Origin: Sciurus carolinensis
Taxonomy: Eukaryota; Chordata; Mammalia; Rodentia; Sciuridae
Direction: 5' to 3'
Assembly: GCF_902686445.1 (NCBI RefSeq)
Contig: NC_062220.1
Location: 92,318,143-92,382,142 of the forward strand
DNA: 64,000 bases
The notes under the pieces are model-generated. The model was not told the origin of the DNA. It made no database searches and saw nothing but the letters and a program-made list of their open reading frames with translations. Shown here one piece after another: positions 32,201-43,112 of the stretch (positions are counted from its first letter, which is position 1; each line of letters opens with the position of its first letter). The position numbers and the translations under genes are program-made.

Positions 32201-32860
32201 CTGCCTAAAATATTGGTACTAGTTTACATGGAGTCCAAATAACCATTGGATTAAAATGATGTATTCTCCTTGCCTCTTGATTATTCCTTTTGGGATGAGA
32301 ACTGTGTATAAGAGTCTTAAACTTGTTTATAAATTTTGATTTAGTACTTATGTTTTTAAGTATGTTCCCTAAAGACATAAAAGTTAAATATCAAAGAGTT
32401 ATATCCTAAAATGTTCATTACAAATGATTTACAATAGAGAAAAGTTTGTGAATATTTCTGAATATGAAGTATTAGGGAAATATTAATTAAACTATGCCAC
32501 CTTCTCTTGATGGTCAATGGTGGTTTTCCAGAGCAGCTGCTGTTTATATCTGATCGTTTATGTTTGTTTTCCCCAGGCTCCTGGACAGTTTTGCAAGCTG
32601 GCATTTTGTCCCTGGTTGTGTGATGTTGCTATGAGTGACAGAGCCTTGGAAACGCAGTCCCCTGCTACTGCTGTTTCTCCTCCAGGATACCAGACACCAA
32701 AGTTGTGACAAGGCCTTGAGTTGGGGCAGCATGGCAGGATCAAAATGTAATCTCAGCCTCTGTGTGGTGTGCTGAGAGACTGAGGTTGCAGGACAGAGGG
32801 AGGAGGCAAAGAATTGTGAAGCGTATGCCACAATCTCAAGGAAAATACCAATGTCTTATT
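32201..32860. other. Unique sequence, no feature recognised
   Basis: No transposon family was recognised. Several overlapping frames on both strands at 32517-32831 argue against a real exon. Confidence 0.35.
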
Positions 32861-32867
32861 TTTCTTG

Positions 32868-33025
32868 CATTCATTCATTCATTCACTCAACAAATATTCA
32901 TTGAGTGACTACTGTTCCCCAGACATTGTTGTAGGTGCTGGAGATTTGGTGGCGAACACCAGATAAAAATTCCTATTGTTATGGAAACCCATTCTGGTAG
33001 AGAGAGACAGTCATAAAAAAAAATA
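32868..33025 (-). mobile_element. L2 LINE 3' end, reversed
   Basis: CATTCATTCATTCACTCAAC, AAATATTCATTGAGTGACTA, AGACATTGTTGTAGGTGCTG, CATTCTGGTAGAGAGAGACA follow the reversed L2 end closely. Confidence 0.85.
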
Positions 33026-33605
33026 ACTAAATCATATAGTCTGTTAGAAGTTGAGAGGTACAACTGGAAAAAACAAAGCATGGTATAGGGAGTGTCTGGA
33101 GCAGGGTGTATTTTTAAATTGGGCAGTCAGAGGAGAACAAGATGAGGCCATGACATCTGAGTAGCCTCGAGGGAGGAGGAGTGTGAGCAATGCAGATATC
33201 TGGGAGGAGGTGTGCCAAGCAGGGGAGGAGCTCCCTGATACCTTCTAGCCTTGAACTTAATCCCTGCCTTAGTCTCTTTATGGCGGTAATCACTTAACCT
33301 AAGAAACAAACTCTGGATTAATTGATTACTGGCATTTTGGAGGAGGGACCCCAAGGGAACGATAGAATTTTCACATTGTCAGAACTTATTTCAAACCTGG
33401 AGCTTCCCGACTTATATGGGAGCATCTAGGGCCTCATGGACCCTCTGTCTGCCATTAAGAATTTATACCAGTGCTTCGAAAATGTGTTCTCCAGGAAACC
33501 ACACTGAGAGTTGAAGAAAAGGGTCTCGTTCTGGGAGGGTGGGAAAGGAAGGCTAATGGATATAGGGTGCAGTTGAGTAGGGGGAATAACTTCTGATGTC
33601 CTATA
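33026..33605. other. Unique sequence, no feature recognised
   Basis: No repeat family or exon was recognised. Confidence 0.35.
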
Positions 33606-33832
33606 GCACAGCAGGATAAATATGATTGACAACAAGTCCTTGAATATTTCAAAAATAACCAGTAGGGAGGATTTTGACTATTCCCAGTACAAAGACATAA
33701 TAAATGTCAGAGTTGACAGGTATGCCAATTGCCCTGATCTGATCCTTACACATCGTATACAAATATTGAAATGTCACACTGTACCCATAAATATGTACGA
33801 TTACTGTATGTCAATAAAACAAAGAGATTTAA
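33606..33832 (+). mobile_element. Old L1 3' UTR end
   Basis: CTTGAATATTTCAAAAATAA, AATAAATGTCAGAGTTGACA, ATATTGAAATGTCACACTGT, CCCATAAATATGTACGATTA, TGTCAATAAAAC is the end of an L1MA/L1MB-like element. Confidence 0.8.
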
Positions 33833-34813
33833 TTCTTTTAAATGAGTTTGGCAAATACCACATGTTGGCTGTCTTCCCAGTTTGGAGATTACCTTTGCAA
33901 AGTCCTGAAATAAAGAAACCTGTTCAATTTTGTTTAATCCTGAGTTTCCCTACCCTATTTTTAGCTGTGCCTATTAACATCCTATAGAAGAAATAGTCAG
34001 CAGGACACACTGGTCCACACAATGATGTCCCATGCTGGACACAGACTACCTGTCATTGTTCCTTCACTCTTAACATAATGTCAGTTTTGTTGGATTCTCA
34101 GGCAGGGTTGGTGATAAAATTTTCCAGCATAATCATGGATCCTGGAGACAGAAGATAAAGACAGAAGATTTTTGTGGATGAAATTGGCTTCCTGACTAGC
34201 TATACATGGCTGGAAATGTGACTCTACACAAGAAGCCAACAGGGTTTCCTAAAAATGAGCAGGAATATATATTTGGGAAAGCGAAGGCCTCTGTTCAGTG
34301 TAAAGTGATCCAGAGACACAATGTTATCACACAAGTAAACACCAGGGTGTGTGGGGATGTGGGCCAGGCCACACCAGTTCTATGCAGAAAATCTCACAAA
34401 CCATTGTCTTTGCTGTCCTCGGCTGAGTGTACATTTCACTTTCCTTACTGTCTCCACCCGTTTCCTAGCCTCCAGTAAGTAGCCATCCAACTGAGTCCTG
34501 CTTACTCTTTCTAATTCTGCATTTCTGCCATCCTTTAACCTTTTCCCCTCTGAATCTCTTCTTTTCCTCTGGTAGGTCTTTTAGTTCCATTTCCCTACTT
34601 CTCCCTCTTCCCCTCAATCTCCTCACACACTACTGTGGCATATCCCAGGTGTGACCCATCACTCATCTGTCTTCTGTCCCTGCCTCCATCTGACCTTTTA
34701 TATTTTGGGTTCCTGGTCCAGAGGAAGATAGGCCTTTTTTTCATTGATGTATCTTTTTGCATCTGTTTGACATCCATGTTTATAAAGCAGTTCTCTTCAA
34801 ATGTGCTCTCCCC
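33833..34813. other. Unique sequence, no feature recognised
   Basis: No repeat family was recognised. The stretch becomes pyrimidine-rich at 34500-34700. Confidence 0.35.
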
Positions 34814-35020
34814 ATTTTTTTTTTTTTTTTTTGTATGGGGGGATTGAATTGAACCACTGAATCATATCCACAGCCCTTTTTTATATTTTACTTAGAGACA
34901 GGGTCTTGCTGTGTTGCTTGGGACCATGCTAAATTGCTGAGACTGGCTCTGAACTCCTGATCCTCCTGCCTCAGCCTCCTGAGCCACTGGCATTGAGGCA
35001 TGGACCTCTGTGCCTGGCCT
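34814..35020 (-). mobile_element. Composite ID + B1-like SINE, minus
   Basis: A T-run, a shortened ID half (GGGGGATTGAATTGAACCAC, ATCATATCCACAGCCC) and a full B1-like half (GAGACAGGGTCTTGCTGTG, CCTGCCTCAGCCTCCTGAGC). Partly similar flanks, GCTCTCCCCATTTT and GCTCCCACTTTT, may be the target duplication. Confidence 0.92.
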
Positions 35021-35104
35021 TTGCTCCCACTTTTAATAACAGAATTTACATTGCATTACCCCCCACCTAGGAATGTGAGATAAATTTCCATAGTCTCCAT
35101 ATTC

Positions 35105-35240
35105 ATCTTTCTTGGAGATTTATTCAATACAATCATCCCCTGATTGAGCAATGTTTGTGTGTGAGGCGCTAAGAGTAGGGAGAGAGAAGACATAATTCTG
35201 TTCTGAAGGAGCTCATGATCTAGTGAAGAAAGCAGATAAT
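35105..35240 (-). mobile_element. L2 LINE 3' end, reversed, diverged
   Basis: TTGTGTGTGAGGCGCTAAGA, ATTCTGTTCTGAAGGAGCTC, ATGATCTAGTGAAGAAAG fit the reversed L2 end. Confidence 0.5.
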
Positions 35241-36005
35241 CCCAATAGCATGGAAAAAACACTCTCCTGGGGGCCAGGAAAGGATGCTGCTGCCCCAGGA
35301 AACACCGTGGCCCAGCCTGGGAGGATTAGGAACAGTGTCTCAGGTTTGAGGGTAACTAAAGGAACAGTTCCAATTTGATCTCTCAACTGAAAATTAAATT
35401 TTGGAAAGCTTTGGTCTTCTACTTGGCTTGAGAATTTCTCAATACTTAGAGTTTTCTGATAAGATCGGGGCATTATTAATAAATGGGATTTTAGAAAAAA
35501 ATACTGTATAATGAAAAGTGTCAGCATTAGGAAGACTTGCATACCTCAGGATAATATTTTCTACTGTATTGTGTTACATGGATAAAAGACACACTCAAAA
35601 CCCAAGACAGATCATGGCTTTAATGTCACAGAGTATGAAATGCTTAATGACATGGTTTCAAATCCAACATTGTGAATCACCTTTAAGAAACAAACACATG
35701 TAGAGTTTTGGTGCATTAGCAAAGAAAAATGTTGAAAATTATCTGAAAAGATAATAAACTACTATTGTTTTCCCAACTACTAACTGTGTAAGGTTAGATT
35801 TTCTTTATGTTCTTAAACGAAAATAACATTGCAATGTACTGAACAAAGAAGCAGAGAGGAGAATCAGCTGCCTTTATTAAGTTCGACACTAAATAAATAT
35901 GAAAATATGTAAAAAATGCCATTTTTGCCTCATTTTTTGTTTTGGGAAATACATTTTTTTCATAAAAATACATTATTAATTTTTTAACAGATAATTCTCA
36001 TTTCT
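35241..36005. other. AT-rich unique sequence
   Basis: No repeat family or exon was recognised. The T- and A-rich patch at 35930-36005 provided the L1 target site. Confidence 0.4.
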
Positions 36006-36399
36006 TTAAAATTAAGAAATTCCCATTTCTCCTGAGTCCACCATGTTGGCCATTTGGCTCTAGGCTTCACTTTCCTGCTTTGGAGCCCCAGGTTACTCTG
36101 TTGTGCAGGGGCTGAAGATCCCTAGGGAGAAGGACTGGCTCCTGAACACCCGGAAATGGCACCAAATGGAATGCTTCTGACCCCTAGTCCACTGCTCTCC
36201 AGCTTTACATTTTGGGAGCAGACTTAGTCCTGTAGCTTCACTGAGTCCTGCATACTGAAAGAGTCAAATACTCTGTTCCAGGCACCTATCATCTGCCATT
36301 TGCCTGCCTCTCGCCTGTCCATCGCCTGCCTTACACCTATCCATCACCCAACGCACGAGGTTCACCTCCCAATCGTCCGACAACAGTCAGCAAACTGAT

Positions 36400-36900
36400 C
36401 GCCGACCACCAGTGGAGCACCAGCTGCCTGCTGTTGCCTGGAAGTTCACTGTTACAGTACCTGTAGGTTTGATTACATGTGGCTGCCGCCATTTTGAGAC
36501 AACAGCCAGGCCCCGTAGGACCCCTGGCTGGAATGACTTAGTTCCATCTCCAGGATCCCTCAGCCTGACCGATCACTCCCTGTCTCTGGGGCCCTCACAT
36601 TGACTGACTGCTCCCTGCTGCCAGGACCCCCAGACCAACTGACTGCACCCTATCACTGGGCCCCCAGACCAACTGAGTCTCCAGGATCCCGCAACCGGCC
36701 TCCAGGATCCCGCAACCACACCAAACACACCCCACCTCCAGGACCCCTGCCTGACCAACCACAGCCCGCATCCAGGACCTCCAGCCAACCATGGCCACAC
36801 CCTGAGCTGCAGCTCCCCATCTGCCAACACATTTGGAAGCCAGAGCGGCCATCTTGGATAATCCTGGAAGCCGTAGCTCCGATCTTTAGGTGGGGCAAAT
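36400..36900 (+). promoter_or_regulatory. GC-rich L1 5' UTR (promoter region)
   Basis: This part of the L1 carries most of its CpG sites. It includes short internal repeats: CTCCAGGATCCCGCAACC occurs twice in tandem at about 36680-36715, and CCCAGACCAACTGA occurs twice around 36629 and 36664. The 5' UTR of L1 acts as its promoter; activity of this copy is not implied. Long frames on both strands (for example 36600-37010 plus, 36905-36573 minus) come from base composition. Confidence 0.6.
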
Positions 36901-37501
36901 CCCATCCTGAGACGCCTGCTGGAGGCTTGAAGCTCATTGTCAGGTGCCTCTCATGCATCAGGCTACTGAACACTGGGAGGTTTCATTACTATATGACTAT
37001 TATACTGTAGATTTTCTTTTTTCTCCTTTTTAAAAAAATTTAAGTTTTATTTCTTTACTTTTCTTGCTCTCTTTTCCTTTTGTTTACCTGTTCCCTCAGA
37101 GTCTCTTTCTCCCTTTTTTGCAAGCTAACATCCAATTTCTTTTGATTACACTCTCACCCTTTCTATTATCTAGAAATTCTGTATATTCTTTTCTTATCCC
37201 ATTAACAGCCACATTCTACATCCCTCTGCATCCTCTTTGTCCTCCATTTGAAACTGCAGACCTTATTGCAAATCTGTTTGTTTTACTGAAGATAATATTT
37301 GAACTCATTCTGTTTATTATGACAATTTTGTTATTGTCCTCATAGGGGCTATTTGGTCTAGGATTGCATCGTGTCTGAATTGGGCACTGCTAATATTGAT
37401 CTCCCCATAAAGGAAGGGTTTTGGAAACCTATAGGGCCACTATAAGCCTATAGGGGGAAATCTGCAATACCCCAGATCTGCACTGCTAGAGGGGAAGATA
37501 C

Positions 37502-37786
37502 ATGAACAACATGAAAAAACAAGGGAAGAAAATGATCCAAACAAATCTAGATTCTATATTAATAGAATCCAATGACAGTATGTTAGAAGATATGTCAGAA
37601 AAGGACTTCAGATTATACATGATTAAGATGATTCGCGAAGCAAAGGATGAGATAAGAGAGCAAATACAGGCAATGAATGATCATACCAATAAGCTAAAAG
37701 AGCACCTGCAGGAAGCAAAAGATCATTTCAACAAAGAGATAGAGATTCTCAAAAAAAAAAAAAAACAAACAAACAGAAATCCTTGA
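37502..37786 (+). pseudogene. L1 ORF1 amino-terminal fragment
   Basis: ORF1p is the RNA-binding chaperone of the L1 particle. The fragment opens MNNMKKQGKKMIQTN and continues through a charged, coiled-coil-prone stretch. About 84 codons match the usual start of ORF1. A run of 15 A at 37751-37765 then shifts the frame, and the frame stops at 37786. The RNA-recognition and carboxyl domains are missing because the insertion ends here. It cannot make a working protein. Confidence 0.85.
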
Positions 37787-37859
37787 AATGAAGGAAACAA
37801 TAAAACAAATTAAAATTAAGAAATTGATATTCAGAACATTTCTGTTTCAGTGTCTATCT

Positions 37860-37975
37860 GCATAAATTTGCTAGTTACAACCCACTTAAACTAAGCTCTT
37901 TGCGTGTCCTCAATGATTTTTAAGAATATAAAGAAGTCCTGGGACTAAAAAAATGGAGAATCACTGATCTAGACT
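37860..37975 (+). mobile_element. MER5-like hAT fragment, weak
   Basis: AAGAAGTCCTGGGACTAA, then GGAGAATCACTGATCTAGAC resembles the MER5 end. The rest is too diverged to call. Confidence 0.35.
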
Positions 37976-38199
37976 AGGAAATGCATCCATAAACCTGAAG
38001 AAAAGTGATTTTCATTTTTGCTAATGAGCATCCTTTAGACCCAATGATTCCTTTCAGGTCCCTCCCCTTCTCCACATGAGAGCTCTATTGTTGTCAGATA
38101 CAGAATTTTGGAATTGCCATAGTTTCATCATCCCACTGAAATTGAATTTAGTTTTCTGGCTTTGACAAAGCCTTAGGTATCCCTGTGATGTTGTTCTTG

Positions 38200-38270
38200 C
38201 CATAAAGCTGTACAAATATTTATCGAGTGTTTCCTACGTGTCTGGCATTTTTCCAAGGAGTAGGCTTTCA
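38200..38270 (-). mobile_element. L2/MIR-type 3' end, reversed
   Basis: AATATTTATCGAGTGTTTCC, TACGTGTCTGGCATTTTTCC matches the shared reversed end motif. Confidence 0.5.
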
Positions 38271-38339
38271 GAGACACTATTGCTGCTCGGTGGGGTTCAT
38301 GATATAGCGGGAGCATTAGTGGACAGCACTTACTTGAAT

Positions 38340-38450
38340 CAGGTTCTGAGCATTTTACATATGGTATCACTTGTTCATTATTACAACAACCATTTTCCAT
38401 AGAAGGAAACCGAGGTTCAGAGAAGTTAAGAGACTGGCCTATTCTCACTG
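38340..38450 (-). mobile_element. MIR SINE, reversed
   Basis: GAGCATTTTACATATGGTAT, TTATTACAACAACCATTTTC, GAAACCGAGGTTCAGAGAAG, AGAGACTGGCC follow the reversed MIR. Confidence 0.75.
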
Positions 38451-40217
38451 TAGTGGACACTAGATTATCCCCCAAAATCCTCTCTAGCGATCCTCATGGG
38501 CACTGTGCACATATCGCTAAGTTTGGTGTGTCCTGCTGCCGATGGCTTGTGGCTGCAAAATTCTTTACAGTCTTGGGTCATACTCAAGTGCCCAAGAATT
38601 TATTCCCGACTTGCCACCCATTAACTGATAATTGACTGATGAACAAGTACAGAAGCCCAGCTTCCTTTGACTATGGATAAACTCTGGGGTGTAATTTACA
38701 CTTCAGAGCTCCCTAAGAATCAGGTTGAGGCTGGTCTTCTACTGAAATCACACTCTGCTTCTTTTCCTTCTCTAGTCTGTTTCTCAAATGTTTGTCATAT
38801 TCTCCTGTGAGTATTTTGTTGATAATCACTTGAACCTCAATATTTGGCCATCCACGTAAATGAAAGAAATCAGGATTTAAAGATGAGGCAATGTGAGTGG
38901 AGCACACTTTCTTTTATACAGCCCTTGATCCTGTGTTCTCAGTTTATTGATGTGGGCTTATTGATGGATTGGTTCATCCAGATGCAAGTTTGATATAACC
39001 ATGCTTCTTATTTTGCTACATGTGATGATGTCTTTCATAATCCTGAGAATGTGTATTCTTCACCTTTCTGGAAAAAAAAGTCCCCCAGGGGAGGTGGGGT
39101 TGAGGAGAAGGCAATGTTCAGCTAGATCTTTATGCTAATTTAAAACTGGTTAACTTAATGTACATGTGTGTGTATGAGTGTGTGTGTATATAAAGTTGGT
39201 TGATTTAATGTAAGTCACATAAGTTATATATACTTATAAGTATAAAGTTATATATATTTACATAAATACACACACCAGCTTCTCTTCCCTGCTTATAGCA
39301 GGGAATGAAATATTAGTAAACCCATCTTTCCTACCACCATGGTGGTAATAGGTAAGTTAATGGAGAAATAGTAGGTTGTCAATAGTATTCCATGAACTCT
39401 TCCATTGAATCAGCAGTAGCAGTTAGAATTTCATGAGTTGTCAATCCCACCAGAGAAGAGAACAATGGCCTGGTGTGTGTGTATGGCAGGGGGTTGGTGG
39501 TCACACCCCACCTTGCTGAGCTCCCTCTTCTGATCCGTGTTGACTAGGTTCTTGTTCCCAACCTCCTGGCCTCTTGATTTGGTTCCCATAAGCTTGATCA
39601 ATTGCCTTTATAGAAAATAGACTGAGTTCTGAGTATAGGTTGCCCCCTTATCTTTTGAGGTCCTTGAGTTTGCCTTGGGTTAAAATCCATGGCCAGCACA
39701 GGAGCACATATCGCTGAAGCAGCCTGAGCATCAAAGACATTTCTGTGAAAAGGCCTCACTCTGCTACCAAGAAAAAAATTTTTTCCAATTAAAGGATAAG
39801 GTAGTCCACAGGGAAATTTTGGCTTGGAGCCCCAGAGTTTAAATATGTGTTCTAAGTGGGGAGTTAAAAAAGATTTTAGATTAATCCAACTCTTGCAACA
39901 CCTGGGGCTGCTGTGGGGGTGGGGCTGTTAATCCAAGTGCTCAATTTGAAGGAGCGATTCTGTCCCAGGATGTGGGCTTTAAATATGTTGCCTTGGTAGT
40001 TGGGAAGTACAGTGCATCCCGTGGCATGCCTTGGTTTCCAGTCTTATCCCTCTATTTTATGCTTTTTCACTTCTCTAACAAAGAAGAGATCTTATTTGAT
40101 CCTATCCACGTAGCCTTCCGGACACAGTCTGTGCTTCAATTTTAGGAAAAATAAGACTCAGGATGAGGTTTATTGTATTTCAGAAGAGACCAAACACATA
40201 TGTAGCTCTACTCAGGA
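38451..40217. other. Unique sequence with a GT/TA-rich patch
   Basis: No transposon or exon was recognised. The part at 39160-39275 is a mixed TGTG and TATA low-complexity stretch. Confidence 0.4.
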
Positions 40218-40440
40218 ATTTTTTTTTTTTTTTTTTTTTTTGATACTGGGGATTGAACTCGGGGATGCTTAACTACTGAGCCACATCCTCAGTCCTTTCT
40301 TATATTTTATTTAGAGACAGGGTCTCACTGAGTTGCTTTAGGACCTTGCTAAGTTGCTGAGACAGGCTTTGAACTCATGATCCTCCTGTCTCAGCCTCCC
40401 AAACAGCTGGGATTATAGGCAAGTGCCACCATACTGGGCA
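40218..40440 (-). mobile_element. Composite ID + B1-like SINE, minus, full length
   Basis: A 22-T run, ID half (GATACTGGGGATTGAACTCG, GAGCCACATCCTCAGTCC), B1-like half (TTTAGAGACAGGGTCTCACT, CAGCCTCCCAAACAGCTGGG, AAGTGCCACCATACTGG). Similar flanks CTCAGGAATTTTT and CTCTGGGGAATTTTT suggest the target duplication. Confidence 0.95.
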
Positions 40441-41048
40441 CTCTGGGGAATTTTTGATAGCAGAAATGGGCAAGAGGAGTAGGGGGAGGGCCATCAGGAA
40501 CTACTAAGATTATGAAGAATCTTAGTAGCCAGGCATGGAGAAATTTCTTTTTTGTTTCTTTTTTTTTTTATCCTGTCTCTCCTCATCTAAAAGTACATGT
40601 TTGAAACTCCCCCAAAGTGGGGCAGGGTGGCGGGGAGGTAATGACCAATCTGGTCTTGGGAGAAGCTAGGCTTCTAGACCACCTTCAGCACAGTGCCCAA
40701 TAAGAAATTTTAAATTTGCTTTGAAATCCATGGGACTGGGAAATATTTACAACACTCAGTCATTTGTTGATTTGAATATGTGAAGTCTTCCAGAAGAGCT
40801 ATATCTTATCATCATGGCATCAATATAATTGATCACGGAAGGCATTCTCTCTCTGACTCAGTCTCCTTCTCTTCCTTCCTCCATTTCTTTAACATTTACT
40901 TGAAGAAATAGTCTCTTGAAAAAGAAGTATTTTATGATCTGAACACCCATGAATTACTGTCAAGGCTTCTTAAGACCCAGGACTCCATTCTTCTCGGCAT
41001 TCTGTATTCATGTTTATGTAACAAACTTTAAGAGACCAAGGGCGGGAT
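40441..41048. other. Unique sequence, no feature recognised
   Basis: No repeat family or exon was recognised. Confidence 0.35.
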
Positions 41049-41049
41049 C

Positions 41050-41535
41050 TGCTTTTTTGGTCCAACATCTTATATTGTGGTGATTATCCCTGTTCTCTGA
41101 GTTTCATGATGGTGCCCAAGAGGACAAGAACAAAGGTGCCAGGGAGTTGGCCTATAAAGACAAAGACCCAGAGAACAAATCCAGGGAAAGGTCAAAAAGA
41201 AGTGGTCCAAAGGCAAAGTTCAGGACAAACTCAACAACTCAGTCTTGTTTGACAAGCTACTTACCACGCACCCTGTAAGGAAGTTCCTAGCTCTAAGCTC
41301 ATCGGCCCCACTCTGGTCTCTGGAAGGCTGAAGATTCCTGGTCCCTGGCCAGGGCAGCCTTTCTGGAGTTCCTTAATGAAGGACTCATTAAACTGGTCTT
41401 GAGACACAACACTCCAAGTCATTTGCACCAGAAATACTAAGGAAGTGATGCCCCAGTTGCTGGTGAAGATGTAGGAACAGGTTCAACCAATGGTACTAAT
41501 GGAAACCAATGGAAAGATAAAGCTTTATTAAACTA
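41050..41535 (+). pseudogene. RPS25: Processed pseudogene of ribosomal protein S25
   Basis: RPS25 is a small-subunit ribosomal protein of about 125 residues. The copy starts in the 5' UTR at a pyrimidine-rich TOP-like CTTTTTTGGTCCAACATCTT. The start codon lies near 41106-41109. The body runs in one block without introns, including GACAAACTCAACAACTCAG and TCTTGTTTGACAAG (DKLNN-VLFDK in the family). It ends past the stop in the 3' UTR with AAGATAAAGCTTTATTAAAC, where the poly-A signal is altered. Substitutions and small indels break the frame, and no long open frame survives. No poly-A tail or clear target duplication remains, so the copy is not recent. Confidence 0.85.
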
Positions 41536-42928
41536 AAGAGGAGTGAGAGGATGGGAAAGTCTTCTGGCTTAAAATTCAGTTTAGGAGTGTACTACCCATA
41601 AGATACCAACCACATCTAAAGGCAGAATTCCATCTCAGAGAACACAATGACACTGGGGGCGGGACCAGTCTAGGCAAATCTGAAAGGTAGGAAGACTTGA
41701 TTTATTCCCAGGGCGGGCACCCCATTCCCAGTGAGGGTCTTGTGGTCTTCCACCATCCCACTCTTTGAGTTTATCTCTGCCTGGGCCCTCAAACCCCTTG
41801 ATTCTGGTAGTAGTTGAGGCTGGCTTCGTTCCACATGTTAGCTTCCCTCCGCACTGAAGTCTGTAATTATGAGAGGGAAAGTTCTATCCTTTTAAAGGCA
41901 TTGTGGGGGAGAGACTGAGGACACTGAAAGGAAACTTCTCGAGGAACTTTTGACCAAGAGAAACACCATCTGAAAATGCCTAAGCTAACAGAATTGAGTT
42001 TAGAACATCTGCTTTTGGCCCATTCTCATTAACCACCATGTCCCCGGAGACTGGTTTTCCTCCTAATATGGTGAAATATGCCAAAAGCAAGTAAAATTCT
42101 CCTGTGGATTTAAAGGATTTAACTGAATCACATGGAAAGTTACCAGATTTTCTGAATGATTTATGTGGTAGAAGCGTGGTTCTATTTGGATGAACTTCTT
42201 GCTGTCTCACAGAAAAAAGAAAGTAAAACTTTCAATATATACTCACCAAGTGGTTCCAGGGGCCCTGCCTTGAAAAAATAGACACTTTTCAGAAAAGTTA
42301 GTTTTGAATGTAAAAAGAAAATCACATTGCCATAGAGTTCTCACATTGCCCATTGGTTTTTGGTTTTTGGTTTTGGTTGGTGCTGTAAATAAAGTCACTT
42401 TTCTTGTTAGTGCATCATTTAATCGCTCATAAATAAGAAAAAGGTGTGTTAAGTGTGGTCTTCATCTAAGTGTTAACACATTGGATAGAAATGTCCCCCA
42501 AATTTGGTATAAATTTTAAACATATGAGATAAATTTTGGAAACTGGAAACCACATGAGGATGCTGAATCCCAGGCACATGCCCTTACTTCCTCAAAAATC
42601 TACAACATCTCTTCAGAATTGAAGTTCAGTTCCACTTAAAAAGGCATCATGTCCATTCTCAGACCTATTTGAAAATGAAATGGCAGAAATCGAATTCTGC
42701 TGGGTTCTGTTTACATCTTAATGACCCTAGAAAAGACCACAGGAAATATACTTCTCAAACATTTCTGTACTGCTTATTGCAAAGACCCCAGACAATGACT
42801 GGTATTTTTAATGAGTGCAGCAAAATGTATTGCTAGAGAACTTGGACAAATTATTCAACCTAAGTCATCTTCAACCAGAGGGGTAAGAATGATCAAAGAA
42901 TGCTTCATTATAATAAAGTAAAGAATGA
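41536..42928. other. Unique sequence, no feature recognised
   Basis: No repeat family was recognised. A GTTTTTG-type short run lies at 42352-42380. Confidence 0.35.
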
Positions 42929-42929
42929 A

Positions 42930-43112
42930 GCTGGGCACCATGGCAAATGCTTATATTCCCAGTGGCTTGGGAGGCTGAGACAGGAGGATGGCAAGTTCAA
43001 GATCAGCTTTTACAATTTAGTCTCTTTCTCAAAATAAAAACCAAAAAGGATTGGGGATGTGGGTCAGTGGTAAAGTGCCTCTGGGTTCAATCCCTGGTAC
43101 AGAAAAAAAGAA
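42930..43112 (+). mobile_element. Composite B1-like + ID SINE, plus
   Basis: The B1-like half comes first (GCTGGGCACCATGGCAAATG, GGGAGGCTGAGACAGGAGG), then the ID half (TTGGGGATGTGGGTCAGTGG, TGGGTTCAATCCCTGGTAC) and an A-rich tail. This gives the clearest plus-strand view of the composite. Confidence 0.95.

Larger units (their letters stand above)
36022..37809 (+). mobile_element. L1 insertion with intact 5' UTR but cut off inside ORF1
   Basis: The 1.79-kb insert is flanked by a perfect 16-bp duplication TTAAAATTAAGAAATT (36006-36021 and 37810-37825). It starts with a long GC-rich 5' UTR and ends about 300 bases into ORF1, in ACAATAAAACAAA. The rest of ORF1, ORF2, the 3' UTR and a normal poly-A tail are absent. 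The left target copy contains TT/AAAA, the preferred L1 endonuclease site. L1 copies normally lose the 5' end; this one lost the 3' end. Confidence 0.9.

Noticed and set aside
32544..32831. Minus-strand frame of 95 codons
   Set aside because: Other frames on both strands cover the same bases, and no splice pair or domain is visible.
36573..37010. Long overlapping open frames on both strands (136, 110 and 106 codons)
   Set aside because: They lie in the GC-rich L1 5' UTR, overlap each other and have no known domain. Base composition explains them.
37799..37804. AATAAA near the end of the 3'-truncated L1 as a sign of early polyadenylation
   Set aside because: The insertion ends only five bases after it, too close for normal cleavage, and no untemplated A-tail follows. 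Internal priming fits better.
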